Notes: a model not told the origin generated them from the letters alone. Counted from the first letter of the stretch, positions 33,260 through 45,399 are shown. The stretch is 64,000 bases of DNA from Azorinus chamasolen (GCA_963576725.1 OY755236.1:67736379-67800378); one strand, 5' to 3'. A program made the numbers and translations.

Positions 33260-33485
33260 TTTAGCCCATTCTATCATAGGCTATTTTAGACCCAACCTCT
33301 TTGAATAAGTCTACCGAAAAGGAGCATTTACTAGAGAACAGAAAATGTTAGCAGTGTGTTGTTTTGAAACCATCGTGATAAATAGAGCTTTTGCTTCTAT
33401 GGAGCAAATGTTGAATTTATCACAATGGTTTCATACAGTGCCTTTCACAGAGACGTAGAAAGGCGTATTTATGGAGGAAAAGATT
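33260..33485. mobile_element. MITE family A, ends decayed
   Basis: TTTAGCCCATTCTATCATAG to GGAGGAAAAGATTCA. The core arms GAGCTTTTGCTTC and GGAGCAAATG are partly mutated. Confidence 0.7.
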
Positions 33486-34273
33486 CAGATGAGACTAAGC
33501 ACAAATTAATTAAAAGGTCGATTTAATTTGTTATTTGAAAACTGTTAGCAAATGAGAGTTATATAATAGCGCTTAGCTGGCAAAAGCTTAAATGGAAAAT
33601 CCAATCCTCGAAACACACCAATAAATAAATTGATTTAGTCACCCCCTGGTATCCTGTTTGTCAGGAGATGAACTGATTGTTCTCAGATGTCATGATTAAA
33701 AGAAAACACGATGCGCCAAGGTTGTCAGTCGCTATTTTCGTAGATGCTTTGAAGAATCACAAATTTCCCAATAATATTTAATTTTTCGCCTGGTGAGCCC
33801 ATTTATGTTTGCACATCGTTCACATTATTTTGAAATAGAACACATATCATATCAAATAAAATTCGAGGGGTGAGTCCAAATTTATTGTAACTCCAATCTA
33901 AGGGGCGAAACCGTGATGCAAACAGTTTGGATCCATCCTAGTCGCCAAGTACATGTAACTCAGCATCTCAGCGAGGGCAAACCTAGTTGACATTCTGATC
34001 TTAAATTGGGAAAGAATTCGTATGAAGCATCAGTTTCAGAATAAAAGAGGAGGGCAATTTTGCATGTCCAAAATGTAGTTACACTATGCTTGCTCATATG
34101 CCTCTATTTAGAATATCAAACAGTTTTGATCCTGATGAAACACTGACTCACAAGACGTCCCATCTGGATTCAAACTATTTGCTTAGGTAGTCTACCATTC
34201 AATAGCATGCAGAAGGTGAACACGATGACGGCGTCTGATTGTACACTAAGTTCGGAAACGTGGGGGTGCAGTA
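33486..34273. other. No gene; family D-like fragment
   Basis: Positions 33890-34230 contain GTGATGCAAACAGTTTGGAT and a GATTCAAACTATTTGC arm typical of family D. No coding sequence was recognised. Confidence 0.35.
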
Positions 34274-34480
34274 TTAACCCATTTGCTCCCATGATCCCAT
34301 ATATGGAACATAGCCTGCAAACATTATGCGGCGTCTGTTCAGAGTCTACACTGTTTGCTGATAGGAAATTCAATATAAAACAAAACAAAACTGAAAATTT
34401 AGACCAGACATCCCTTAGATAAAATATAGACTAATCCAATATATAAGCATGGAAGAATCCACTTGGAGCGTATGGGTTAA
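34274..34480. mobile_element. MITE family G
   Basis: TTAACCCATTTGCTCCCATG to GGAGCGTATGGGTTAA. The core has ATGCGGCGTCTGTTCAGAG. It is the only copy in the window. Confidence 0.6.
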
Positions 34481-34846
34481 CACCTAAGTAAGACAACCGA
34501 GTATATAAGAAATTTGCAAACAGTGGAGACCCATATCAAAGGACCCATAATGGAGCTGCAATACTTTTCATTAAACAATTATTTTCTTCAGTGATAAAAG
34601 TTCATACAATGTATATTTATTTATTTATTTATTTTAGCAATGGAAGAGTCAACATTAACTATTGAACAGGTTAATGGTTAAACAGCGTAGCGGCAAACCA
34701 CTGTGTATAATGCAAGGGTAGTCAGAATCATTCTGCTAAAGTTTTATTTGACATTTAAACCGGCATCCAAGCATTTATACAAAGGATTTAACCCAGAATA
34801 ATTTAAGAACAATGACTTCATGAATATTTAGTAGTTTAGTTTTTTC

Positions 34847-35097
34847 TAACCCTTTCGGCGCCAAATTTCTAATTGTCGTCTGCAATTCAAAGTTTGTTAA
34901 ATCATTCGGTGCAATAAGGAAATGAGATAAATAAATGCAATTTTCAATAGAATAAAGCACATAATTTATATAAAAATAGAGAATGAGACAAAAAGTGAAG
35001 TCCCTGATCAGACGCCGCCTTGAAAAGGCGGCGTCGGATCTGGGACTACAATAGTTGTCGTGGTGTATTTATGCGACTGCGGCGGTGAAAGGGTTAA
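34847..35097. mobile_element. MITE family F
   Basis: CTAACCCTTTCGGCGCC to GGCGGTGAAAGGGTTAA. The core palindrome GACGCCGCCTTGAAAAGGCG is followed by GCGTC. Confidence 0.75.
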
Positions 35098-35230
35098 TGA
35101 CATATTGGAAAAACAAGAAAGTTTGACCATGGAAGAAACTGTAGAACCATATCTTTATTATTTTAACAGCAACAGCACAAATCTTGATCAGGCGGCTCCT
35201 ACTGATTTGCAAAGGTAACAAAGGCGTGGT

Positions 35231-35459
35231 TTAACCCATCTCTCCCCACTTTGACGCCTTTGGACGCCTCTTTGAAGGTCACGTTTTGAAACCAGTGATA
35301 AATAGAGCATTTGCTGCACAGGACTAAATGTCCTGTTTATCACAAGGATTTCAAACCTATACAATTGGAAAAGTTTCCTTTTCTCTAGTAAATGCTCATT
35401 TTCGGTACATTTGTTCAAAGAGGCGGTGTCTAAAAATAGCCTATGAGGTAACGGGTTAA
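35231..35459. mobile_element. MITE family A (inverted)
   Basis: TTAACCCATCTCTCCCC to GAGGTAACGGGTTAA. The core GAGCATTTGCTGC has a decayed right arm. Confidence 0.75.
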
Positions 35460-35722
35460 AGTGATTTTATTCAAGCGGGTGCCAACGCAAGATGAACATG
35501 CATGCCCAAAATGAAGGCTGTAAAAGAAAAAATAAAGAAGTTATGGTCAATGTTAAGATTAACGACGACAACGACGAAGCAGACGCCGGAGTTACGGCAA
35601 TAGCTCAGTATGGATCCATATGAGACATTGCGTTATTCAGCGTCTCAACTGGATCCAAACTGTTTGCATAGTTATCACGAATTCACCGCTCGCGTGCAAA
35701 GAGTCAACTATACTAAACACTG

Positions 35723-35949
35723 TTAACCCATTACCTCACAGGCCATTTTTTAGATACCTCTTTGAATAAATCTAATGAAAAGGAGCATTAGCTAGAGGAA
35801 AAGTAAGTTTTAGAATTGTGTCGTTCGAAATCATTGTGATAAATAGAGCATTTGTTCCTATAGGAGCAAATGCTCTATTTATCACAATGGTTTCACAAAT
35901 TGAATTTTAAAGAGTCGTCAAAAGTCGCCAATATGGCGGAATGGGTTAA
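35723..35949. mobile_element. MITE family A
   Basis: TTAACCCATTACCTCACAGG to CGGAATGGGTTAA. The core GAGCATTTGTTCC / GGAGCAAATGCTC surrounds TATA. Confidence 0.8.
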
Positions 35950-36289
35950 AGTCTAGTTATACGTTACAAATGACAACAGTGGAAAGTGGAATGGTTTCTG
36001 TAACTAACAAACAAAACGACATCGTTGCATATAAAAAAACTTTGAAAATTGTACAATAACCAGATGACACCAGAACCATGTCTCTTCTTCGTGTTTTGTT
36101 CATAGTAATACATGTAGTCTGCCACAAGTTCGATATCCCCAGATAGTTAACTTGAATAAAACTTCAAAAGATTTAGTCTATCGTTTATGCAGGAAATGCC
36201 TCAGGATTTTAATTCTTTATGAGAAAGATTTTTGAACTCTCCGAGACTAATGCATTGGAGGCATGGAAAATTTATATTAACTTTATGTA

Positions 36290-36550
36290 TGTTATTACAT
36301 GCATGTAAAACAGTCTGGATCCACATGATATACCGAGTAACTCTGTTTCTTATTAGGGTTCAGTTTGCAGCCATGATAACGAGTAACTCGGCGACTGATT
36401 GTCCAGTGTGCAGATACCGAGTAACTCGGCATCTTATTTGGATCTAGTATGCAGATACCGAGTAGCTCGACATATAACAAATTAGGATCCAGTGTGTATA
36501 TACCGAGTTACTCGGCGTCTTATTAGGGTCCAGTGTGCAAAGAGTTATAC
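36290..36550. repeat. Tandem repeats of a CCGAGTAACTCGG palindrome
   Basis: The palindrome CCGAGTAACTCGG or a variant recurs five times, near 36331, 36379, 36416, 36458 and 36500. Family D arm sequence separates the copies (GGATCCAGTGTGCAGATA type). Confidence 0.65.
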
Positions 36551-36666
36551 GCTTGATATTATCTGTTTCTTGCAATGATCAAACTATTCTTTGTGACTCC
36601 AGTTTTTTAAACATGGACAGAACATATTTTTATTGAAGACTTATACAAAAGTAAATCGTTTTGTTT

Positions 36667-36703
<37 letters not shown>
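36667..36703. repeat. (TA)n microsatellite
   Basis: Uninterrupted TA dinucleotides. Confidence 0.95.
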
Positions 36704-36705
<2 letters not shown>

Positions 36706-37564
36706 GCATACAGTTATCAATATCACGTGAATATATTTAGAGCAACGTATATCTAGGTATAGCAGATATAAGAAACACATATAAATGCATAATCAGCAAA
36801 TATACTGAAGATGATAAATACACTAAACAATACACTTACAATGCTTTTCTATTTAGTTCGCAGAAATTACACACTATCATATATCGAATAAACACGAGGT
36901 CTCATCGTGAAAACATTTTTATCATTTAGTTCACATTCCGTATCGGGGAATTTGATAATTTCTATATAGATTTAGCCAGAGCTACAGATAAGGTGCATAC
37001 TCAAATACTGAATTCGCCATTTCTTCACCAAACCATATGCTGTGACCACTCTGTTATTCTTGAAAATGTTTTGATTTACACACGTGGACCTCTGTATTTA
37101 GCTCTAACGCTAACATTTCGACATTGCCCTTTTCAAAGAACAACAAAGACAAGAATAATCTACATATTTAGGCATTCAAAATCACAGACATTTTAACATT
37201 TAGGATGTCTGTAAATTTGAATGCGTGGTATAAATTTAGATTATTTTTGTCTATGTCTATTCTTTTCTTTGAGAACGATCCAGTCGGGTCGAAATATGAG
37301 AGCGTTTACGTATTGTCAGCAGAATTGAATTTACCTCTGCAAAAAATATAGACCCTGATGAGATGTGGAATAACTCGACTTCTAGTCCGACACACATGAG
37401 GTGAAATCTGTTATTGATACAAGTAGAGCGGGCCATACAGTTTCGGGAAATGGTGGGTGACACTTTTTCACCCTTGAGTATTTGTACTATTGGGTTGTAT
37501 TGGGGTTTTATGTAGTTTTAATGTAAAGAATTTCTGACTTGCTAGTTGTAAAGCTTCAAAAGAA
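36704..37564. other. No gene recognised
   Basis: A family H half-palindrome lies at 37015-37060 and a family D-like arm at 37340-37400. Otherwise unassigned. Confidence 0.35.
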
Positions 37565-38200
37565 AACCTACACCTTATAGCAGCAGTCACTTTAGCCTGA
37601 CTACTAAACCTACACCATATAGCAGCTGTCACTTTAATCTGGCCACTAAACCTACACCATGTAGCAGCAGTCACTTTAGACTGACCACTAAACCTACACC
37701 ATATAGCAGCAGTCACTTTAGACTGACCACTAAACCTACACCATGTAGCAGCAGTCACTTTAGACTGACCACTAAACCTACACCATATAGCAGCTGTCAC
37801 TTTAATCTGGCCACTAAACCTACACCATGTAGCAGCAGTCACTTTAGACTGACCACTAAACCTACACCATATAGCAGCTGTCACTTTAATCTGGCCACTA
37901 AACCTACACCATGTAGCAGCAGTCACTTTAGACTGACCACTAAACCTACACCATGTAGCAGCTGTCACTTTAATCTGGCCACTAAACCTACACCATATAG
38001 CAGCTGTCACTTTAGACTGACCACTAAACCTACACCATGTAGCAGCAGTCACTTTAGACTGACCACTAAACCTACACCATATAGCAGCTGTCACTTTAAT
38101 CTGGCCACTAAACCTACACCATGTAGCAGCAGTCACTTTAGACTGACCACTAAACCTACACCATATAACAGCAGTCACTTTAGCCTGACCCCTAAACTGA
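37565..38200 (-). repeat. 42-bp minisatellite, about 15 units, open on the minus strand
   Basis: The unit is CACTTTAGACTGACCACTAA + ACCTACACCATGTAGCAGCA + GT. Units alternate between two subtypes (GTAGCAGCAGT...AGACTGACC and ATAGCAGCTGT...AATCTGGCC). Since 42 is divisible by three, the minus strand stays open through all copies, encoding a 14-residue repeat (VTAATWCRFSGQSK and the I/I variants). The frame ends at 37468. The array contributes no ATG; the longest frame starts at a GTG. Probably non-coding. Confidence 0.85.
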
Positions 38201-39430
38201 CAAATTTCAAATTACAATATCGAGTACTCTCAGACCTTCATGCATATTCTTCCTTCTTCTTGATATTTTTGTCTATATATTGTCACATTCTTCTTAGTCT
38301 TGGTATTTTGTTAATATAGTGTCATATTGTATAACATTCGTTGGCAATGTTAAGATTGTAGCGGAAGGGTCGTAACTAAGGTTGGTAGAACTTGTTGCCC
38401 AATCCCTTTCAATCTTCATTGAATAGAATGTGTTTAAACCTTTAATAGTATTTTAGTCATCGCGACGCCCGTCCTGTCATTTACAGGTGGACGAAGATCC
38501 CATAAGCTATTCCGTGCACGGAACAACTTGTGTATTGTCTGTGCACAGAACCACTGACCTACCGCAAGCCAACTGGAAGGTTTTCGCATATAAAATCCAA
38601 ATGCCCGATATTCGAACCATAGGAGTAAGGGGGGCTAAGTGATTGTCAGTCGAAGACAATGACCCCCCCCCCCCCTCCCCCTCCCCAAGAAAACAATATA
38701 TTCTTACTCAAAGGGCTCATTTGATTGATTATTGCAGAGGGAGTCATACTGTTTCGAAAAATGGCGGTTACTACTTTGTCATTCTTCAGCATTTGAAGTC
38801 ATTTGAAGTTATTCAATATTGTTGCCTTATGGCCGACAAACGCACAAAAGAATGTAATTAATGTATACGTGTTTAAGAAACACAGACATTTGCATTTAAC
38901 GAGCATTTCTTGAGTGATTATTGCTAAGGAGGTCATGCAGATTTAAAAGATGATGGGTACAACTTTGTCTCGTTTGAGCATTTGAAGATAGTCATTATGA
39001 CTGCCAATGTGACCGCATTCTGGCATACATAATAAAACATTATTGATTTATTCCCAAGAATCACTAGTTATGCATAGGAAAAACTTTAAATGTCTTCTTG
39101 TCAGAAACTACATGTCCCAGAGCTTAGATAATTGGTGTATAGATTTACATGGCATACCCTCATAAGTTTTATAAGTATCGTAGTTCTGGGATTTAAATTT
39201 GCCCTGCCCTGTGTGTATGGACTTCTTCACATCAGAAACTACAGTCTAAAAGTTTCTCCTGAATATCAGTCTGAGACCAGCCAGTGTGAGTGCTGATTTA
39301 ATCACCCTTAGCCTGATCAGTAGAGTAGAAATTGTGTTTAGACAAATAACACACACTCATTTTAGATTGAGAAAACAATGTGGATAATTCTCAAAATGCA
39401 GAAAACTCTTTCATACCTATGCCCTGCATT
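38201..39430. other. No gene recognised
   Basis: A (C)n-rich run at 38660-38690 and two related GAGG(T/G)CAT...GAGCATTTGAAG stretches at 38740 and 38930. Nothing coding is supported. Confidence 0.35.
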
Positions 39431-39431
39431 A

Positions 39432-39935
39432 AGGTGCCAGCTATCAATATAGAGCATATCAGTGTATCTGTTGTGAAGTTCAGCTTAAGCATGCTTGGTA
39501 ATTTTGTCATCTGCTAAATTGTTGTCTGAAGAATATTCATAAGTTATCATAACTACAAACTTTCTTTCTAATTTTTTTCGGAAGTTCAGCGACATTATGT
39601 GGGGCCTGACCTGGATCCAAACTGTTTGCATTGGTCATTAGTGGTGGGAGAAACCGCCTCTAGCCTCCAAAGAGTTATGCCAGATATCAATATAGAGCCT
39701 ATCAGTGTATCTGTTGTGAAGTTCAGCTTGACTCTTTGCATGCTGGGTAATTTTGTCATCTGCTAAATTGTTTTCTGCAGCATATTCATAAGTTATCATA
39801 ACTACAAACTTTAAATTTCTATTTTTTTTCGGAAGTTCAGTCTCATTAACGAACAGTTTGAATATCAGATCAGGCCCCACGTTATGTGTTTGCATAGGTA
39901 ATTAGTGGTGGGAGAATCCGCCTCTAGCATCCAAA
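39432..39935. repeat. Tandem duplication, about 245-bp unit
   Basis: CAATATAGAGC(A/C)TATCAGTG to GTGGTGGGAGAA(A/T)CCGCC occurs twice in direct order. The units share GTCATCTGCTAAATTGTT and a family D-like arm. Confidence 0.75.
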
Positions 39936-40029
39936 GAGTTAATACAAGTTCGAGTGGTCTATGCTCTACCCATTCTTTCAGTACATTCTTTCAGCATCAT
40001 GTTCAGTTCCTCTACAGAAGTTATATAAA

Positions 40030-40165
40030 TTGTGTCCCTGGGGTCAAAATTGGCACGCCCTTGGGGTGGTCAGTTTTCAATAGAAACATATAGTTAAAAC
40101 TTTGAAAATCTTCTCATCTGATTGTCTGGTGAGCGATGTTAGGGCCATTCTGGCCCTCTTGTTTA
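40030..40165 (+). mobile_element. 3' fragment of the AGCTCACC-type element
   Basis: It ends CTGGTGAGCGATGTTAGGGC, then CATTCTGGCCCTCTTGTT, the same terminal hairpin and TCTTGTT as the element ending at 3224. Confidence 0.65.
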
Positions 40166-40587
40166 CTATTTCTAATATTCTCATTAATATTCATGAGTAT
40201 GCAAATAAAGTAATTAAAAACAAACAAGCTGTAAATAGAAACACAATGTCTTATATTCAATTTGGTACCAGTTTTATAAGTTTAAATAAAAACTGGATGT
40301 GATATGGGCGAATTGCAGGTATGGGTCATCATTACAAAAACTGGGTTGTTGCCATGGAAACGGTTAAAATACACATAACCTAAATAATTTAAACTTGACT
40401 ACATTCGCTATTCCATTCTGGTTCAGTAGACTTTTCTGAATATTTTGGTACCCAGGAAAACAGTCTAGGGTGCACTGTAGACCCCACTGGCTCCCTGAGT
40501 AATTGCATGTATATCTTATATCCGAAACAAACGCATTGTATCTTATTTTTTGTGAGGCATATAACTATATCTGATGCCCAGTTTGGA

Positions 40588-40800
40588 TTAACAAATTCCC
40601 TAAAGGCTATCTTTAGACCCAACCTGTTTGAAAAAATCTGACGAAAAAGAGCATTTACTAGAGAAAGGGAAATTGTCTCAACTATGTTATATTGAAACCA
40701 TTGTGATAAATAAGGAGCAAATGCTCTATTTACCACAATGGCTTCAAGAAGTGACTATTACAGAGGCCTAGAAAGGCGTATTTATGGAGGAAAGGGTTAA
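40588..40800. mobile_element. MITE family A
   Basis: TTAACAAATTCCCTAAAGG to GGAGGAAAGGGTTAA. The left arm of the core is shortened to AAGGAGCAAATGCTC. Confidence 0.75.
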
Positions 40801-40899
40801 GAAAAGGTGGATCTACAACAGATGCCATGGTCATATTACTTAATACCGGTAGTGTGCAACATTATTCAAATAAGAATGAAATATTGTATTGTATATTTG

Positions 40900-41830
40900 T
40901 TGGTTTCAAAAAATGTTTTATTCTCAATATATAAATGGCCTATGGTTAAACTATACAGATCAAGTATTGATGGTAAAATCTTGAGAATATCATCAGATAT
41001 ATGTATTCTAGATTAAGTAAAGTCCTGTGTTAGACATAGCAAAAGCTCTGCTGATTTTTTGAATACGCAGTTGGTTCGAGACAAAAAAAAAAGGTGGGGG
41101 GGGGGGGGGGGGGGGGGGGAATAAATTCACCGATACTATTTTCTCTCTTCATGGAAGATTTGATATTATTTTTACAATGAGATGGAACTAAAACATGGCT
41201 TACAGATTATTTTGATTATTATGCTTTTTTTGGCAAATGATATGGTTATATTTTGCAAGTATCCAGAAGAGTTGCAAACAAATTCCAATACATTATATGA
41301 ATATATATACTGTAGTCAGTGGGGTTTACAAGGTAACACGGCAAAAATACAAATTAATACCTCAAAAACTAAGGTCAAATGGTCAAAGAGGGATTGTTTA
41401 CTAAGAAACGAATCATGGGCATATAATAATGAATATATTGAAACAGCTAGTTGATTATTTTAATTACACTGGTGTTGTGTTACCTTGGTGTTGTGTTTTA
41501 TTATTATGGAGAGTTTTCTTTGAACCACTAATATGTCTCTGGAAAAGCCATTAAAGTTTTGAATTTGAAGATATTGCTGTATTGTAATTGTAACAAATAT
41601 AAACTGAAGTCTATTAAATAGCTAAATTGTGTCAATTCTTTGACACTTTTGTAAAATTGGTTTTAAGATATGCATATCAGCTACTTGGAGTTATACAAAG
41701 TCAAAAGTCCATTTGAAGTTTTGTAAGAATATTTTGAATGTTATAAATACTGCACATTTGGCGCTAGGCTTTTGTAAGAATATTTTGAATGTTATAAATA
41801 CTGCATATTTGGCGCTAGGCTAGAAAAATA
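40900..41830 (+). pseudogene. Decayed LINE reverse transcriptase with G-run insertion
   Basis: RT-like stretches follow in order: VKLYRSSIDGKILRI, VKSCVRHSKSSADF, SPILFSLFMEDL, then LANDMVIFCKYPEELQTN where a functional enzyme has (Y/F)ADD, so a catalytic aspartate is lost. KFCKNILNV comes later. A run of G at 41095-41119 sits where the GLRQG motif is expected, and several frameshifts are present. KFCKNILNVINTA is duplicated at 41716-41815 by a 52-bp direct repeat. Of the three LINE remnants, it resembles the one at 60929-61840 most. Confidence 0.8.
41095..41119. repeat. (G)n run inside the LINE RT remnant
   Basis: About 26 G residues preceded by an A-rich stretch. Read length may be unreliable. 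Confidence 0.9.
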
Positions 41831-41966
41831 AAAATATTTTATACAAAAATTTAAACCAACCCTCAATGCAATTAATTTCTAATTCAAACATTTGTCTGAC
41901 AGAGTTACCAGCCTTACAGGAAGTAAGGACGTCGACGTCATGGCAACAAGGTCATGACGTCATAAC

Positions 41967-42003
41967 ATTGCGCCTGATGATCTGATGAAACGCGTCGCGC
42001 ATT
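41967..42003 (+). ncRNA. Minimal hammerhead-ribozyme-like motif
   Basis: GCGC-CTGATGA, then GAAAC-GC-GTC-GCGC. The core boxes CUGAUGA and GAAA are exact, the GTC cleavage triplet is in place, helix I is GCGC/GCGC, and helix III is a 2-bp AC/GT with a 2-nt loop. Helix II (TCTGAT) is very short, so activity is doubtful. TGACGTCA lies 16 nt upstream. Tiny helix III is known from Penelope-like-element hammerheads. Confidence 0.45.
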
Positions 42004-42162
42004 TTTAAGTTATTAATTAAAGATTTTAAAGCCATATAACATTTAGTATTTTTTAATATATATATTATATGTATTTCCAGTACATGGTTCAGGCTCACAT
42101 AAAACTCCTTATCCATGCCCTCTATAGAGAACCTGCATTTGCTAGGAATTCAGTATTCAGTA

Positions 42163-42374
42163 TTAACTCTTTGCAAGATAAGTTATTTTTGTCTTCAACA
42201 ATTGTCGTCTGCGTCAATTCTTAAATTAGAATGTATCCCATTTCTTTGCAAAATATGGTCGACGTGTCAAAGAGTTTGGATCCTGATGAGACGCCACATT
42301 ATGCGGCGTCTCATCTTGATCCAAACTGTTTGCATAGGTAATCACGGCTTCGTCGCTAGCATGCAAAGAGTAAA
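42163..42374. mobile_element. MITE family D
   Basis: TTAACTCTTTGCAAGATAAG to CGCTAGCATGCAAAGAGTAA. The core is GATGAGACGCCACATTATGC plus its inverse. Confidence 0.75.
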
Positions 42375-42543
42375 ACCAATTTTCTCAAAGGTGAAACACG
42401 AAAACATAACAAGCAACATTTGTGTCGAACTAAAATTGCATTAACAAACAAGATTTATTCTCAAGAACAGAAGATGTGTCAGTTTGTAAACACTACAGAT
42501 GAAATGCTCTTTCGTGACTTCTCTCTAAATGTACTTGAAAGTG

Positions 42544-42764
42544 TTTTACTCTTTCGCTGCCAAATTTTGTCGTCTGCAAATGTTGTTGTCGTCTGTTGCA
42601 ATTTTTTTTTAAAATTTGTCTTCATTTTCTTTCCAAAAAAACCCAGTCACAGTAACACACAACTTGGATTCTGATGAGACATCGAGTTACTCGGCGTCTC
42701 ATATGGATCCAAGCTGTTTGCATCTAAGTAATCACATATGCGACATTAGCAGCGAAAGAGTTAA
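42544..42764. mobile_element. MITE family D
   Basis: TTTACTCTTTCGCTGCC to GGCAGCGAAAGAG-type right end with TTAA. The core is GATGAGACATCGAGTTACTC with CGGCGTCTCAT. Confidence 0.75.
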
Positions 42765-43077
42765 AAGCGGGGAACTACTTAACCATTTCCAACATAGATA
42801 CATATTTGAGAACTGAAGGAGAGTAGGAACCGTTTGACCAGTGTTCGCTTTGTTTGGCTATCAAATTTTACAGTTTCTGATATGACAAAAATGGAGTTTA
42901 TATACCATTAATTCAGTTAACGTAGAAAACTTCTAGCCTTGCCCATAGCCACTGTATTCCTGCATTCAGCTACCGCCGGTCTTCACCACCCAGAAATGGC
43001 GTCCTTACCTCGCTACTCGTGACATGACTCGGTGTCTCATCTGGATATAAGCTGTTTGATACCCGCTCCTTAGTTTC

Positions 43078-43324
43078 TTAACCCTTTCACCGCAAATGTC
43101 GCATAAATGCACCACGACAAATAGTGCAGTCCCAGATCAGACGCCGCCTTTTCAAGCCGGCGTCTGATCAGGGACTTGACTTTTTTTTTTAAAACTCTAT
43201 TTATATATCTGTGCTTTATTCATTTGAAATTTGCATTTATTTATCTCATCTCCTTATTTTACCGAAGACTTAACAAACATTGCATTGCAAACTACAATTA
43301 GAAATTTGGCATCGAAAGGGTTAA
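43078..43324. mobile_element. MITE family F (inverted)
   Basis: TTAACCCTTTCACCGCAAAT to GGCATCGAAAGGGTTAA. The core is GACGCCGCCTTTTCAAGCCG with GCGTC. Confidence 0.8.
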
Positions 43325-43551
43325 CCATTTACTCACTATAAAATATACATGTATACGGCATTTGCAAACAGAATAGACCTGCAGGGGCCGTCTGACCAGT
43401 CTGCTATGCTTTCTTATATATTTTTATAGATCTGACTGTACAGTTTCTGTCATGGCCAAACCATCATGTAATCAGTAACTATTGTAAACATTCATCTCAT
43501 AAATATTCATTAAGCCATTATTTCTTACATATTCATGAGGGAAATGGTTAA
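43321..43551. mobile_element. MITE family B (inverted), sharing a TTAA with family F
   Basis: TTAACCATTTACTCAC to GAGGGAAATGGTTAA. The left TTAA is also the right TTAA of the preceding family F copy. Confidence 0.75.
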
Positions 43552-44024
43552 AAGCTTGTTTAAATCCGAAGTGGTCAAATCGTGCCAGATCCAAATTTGA
43601 GCATCCTTTAATGTTTTTACAGCTAGGTCAGGTTGAAGTGGTTGTTGTAGAGAGATTTTACTGTAAGCCATGCTCTGGAAATTGACACTGCCTGATGGTA
43701 ACGAACTTCACGTGGTTGACTGCACCTGTGGCTCTAATCAACTCATTCTGTATCCAGTAATTGCAAAACAAGTTGTGTGTTACACAATGAAACCTCTCAA
43801 AACCTCCTTTCTAGGAAATCTAAATCTTGGCGTAAAAGTTGGATGAAAGCTTAACACGGTAACTTAATGAAGTAAGAGTCATAGAAAAAAAATAGTTGGG
43901 AGATTTCCGTATTGCTTTTGTTCTGCGTTAAGTATCCACTCACACTTGTAGACCCTACGTTCATTCTTTCAGTGATCGAAATATATTTGTTTGCTGTATA
44001 CGAGGTACAATAGAACATGTCTTC

Positions 44025-44165
44025 AGCAGCCATTAATTTATTGAACACATAAAAAGCAGATGGTTGCTTAATGTAGGGCAAACGTAATGCAGAATAGGAG
44101 CCTTTTGCATTACTTTTCACATGCATTAAGCTACTATCTGTCTTATAGACCCACACTTAGACATT
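44025..44165. repeat. MITE family C fragment
   Basis: GCAGATGGTTGCTTAATG...GTAATGCAGAATAGGAGCC, with a decayed inverse. Terminal CAG/CTG is lost. Confidence 0.5.
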
Positions 44166-44410
44166 TTGATGGCCACTTATGACATGCTCTGCTGTATATC
44201 GACAAGTTTTAAGTTCAATCAAACGTACCAGCCTTTTTTTTTATTTCTGTAAGGAATCAATCGAATACATGTACATGTATGTAGTAAATTGCACAACCAA
44301 GAGAAATGCAATAAAACGCCTCTATTGCAAACATTTCAATATGTATCAGTATCAGTCTTTAAGAAAAATGCGTTTTCCTGCTGGATGAAAGTCATGCAGG
44401 AAACTCACTT

Positions 44411-44642
44411 TTAACCCATTACCTCATAGGCTACAATAGATACTTAGATACAACCTCTTTGAATAAATCTACTAAAAGAGCATTAACTAAAAGGAAAATT
44501 TAAGAATATTGTAGTTTGAAACCATTGTGATAAATAGAGCATTTGCTCCTAAAGGAGCAAATGCTTTTTTTTACCACAATGGTTTCACAAAGTGACGTTT
44601 ACTGAGTTGTCAATAAGTCGTCAATATGAGGGAATGGGTTAA
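44411..44642. mobile_element. MITE family A
   Basis: TTAACCCATTACCTCATAGG to GAGGGAATGGGTTAA. The core GAGCATTTGCTCC / GGAGCAAATGC has AAA at the centre. Confidence 0.8.
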
Positions 44643-44728
44643 GCTACATAGAGCGGTGACCTGCCTAAAACTTGTTCAAGTGTTCTTTACTAAACGTTTG
44701 GATTAATAATGTACCGTGTGTGTATCAG

Positions 44729-44986
44729 TTAAACCATTTCCTTAGAAATATTCATGTGAAAAATAGCATCACTATGAATATTTATTAGCCGAAGTTCATG
44801 ATGGCATATGAACGAACACAGGTTTTTCTTTTTTGGTATTGGTAGACACTGTAGTCACATTTATTATAATTTCAAAATCAAACAGATCAAGCAGACCCTG
44901 ATCAGACGGCTCATATTGGAACCGTCTGATCTGGGTCTACGTTGTTTGAAAAGGCATGAAAAGCATCTATACGAGTGAAAGGGTTG
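44729..44986. mobile_element. MITE family B
   Basis: TTAAACCATTTCCTTAG to GAGTGAAAGGGTTG. The core TCAGACGGCTCATATTGGAA with CCGTCTGA is nearly complete. Confidence 0.75.
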
Positions 44987-45099
44987 AGGTAAGGACAACT
45001 GTTTTAAAGAAGTTAGAATTGTACACCTCTTTAACTATTTATTCCTTATAGTACGCATTTCTATGACGTTGCGAACAGAGCATACTTGTGTGCCTCTTT

Positions 45100-45320
45100 A
45101 ATCCTTTCCCTTATATAAACACCTTTTTCGCGCATCTGCAAACAGAGTAGACCCAGAGTAGCTCCTAGGAGCCGTCTGATCAGGGTCTGCTCTGTAGACC
45201 CAGGACAGAGGACTCCTGCATGAGCTGCCTGATCACGATGTATTCTGTTTGATCATGCAATTAAAGAGAACTGATTCACGATGTCATCATTTCTTACATT
45301 AATATTCATGGAGTAAAGTG
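45100..45320. mobile_element. MITE family B (inverted), rearranged core
   Basis: TTTAATCCTTTCCCTTATAT to CATGGAGTAAAGTG. Two successive cores (45165-45200 and 45205-45240) suggest an internal duplication. Confidence 0.65.
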
Positions 45321-45399
45321 TACTTTTCAAGATGAAACTCGAGTAAATTGGCGCCACATAAAGTTCCAATTTGTTTGACACTCGAATGATTGGAAAATA

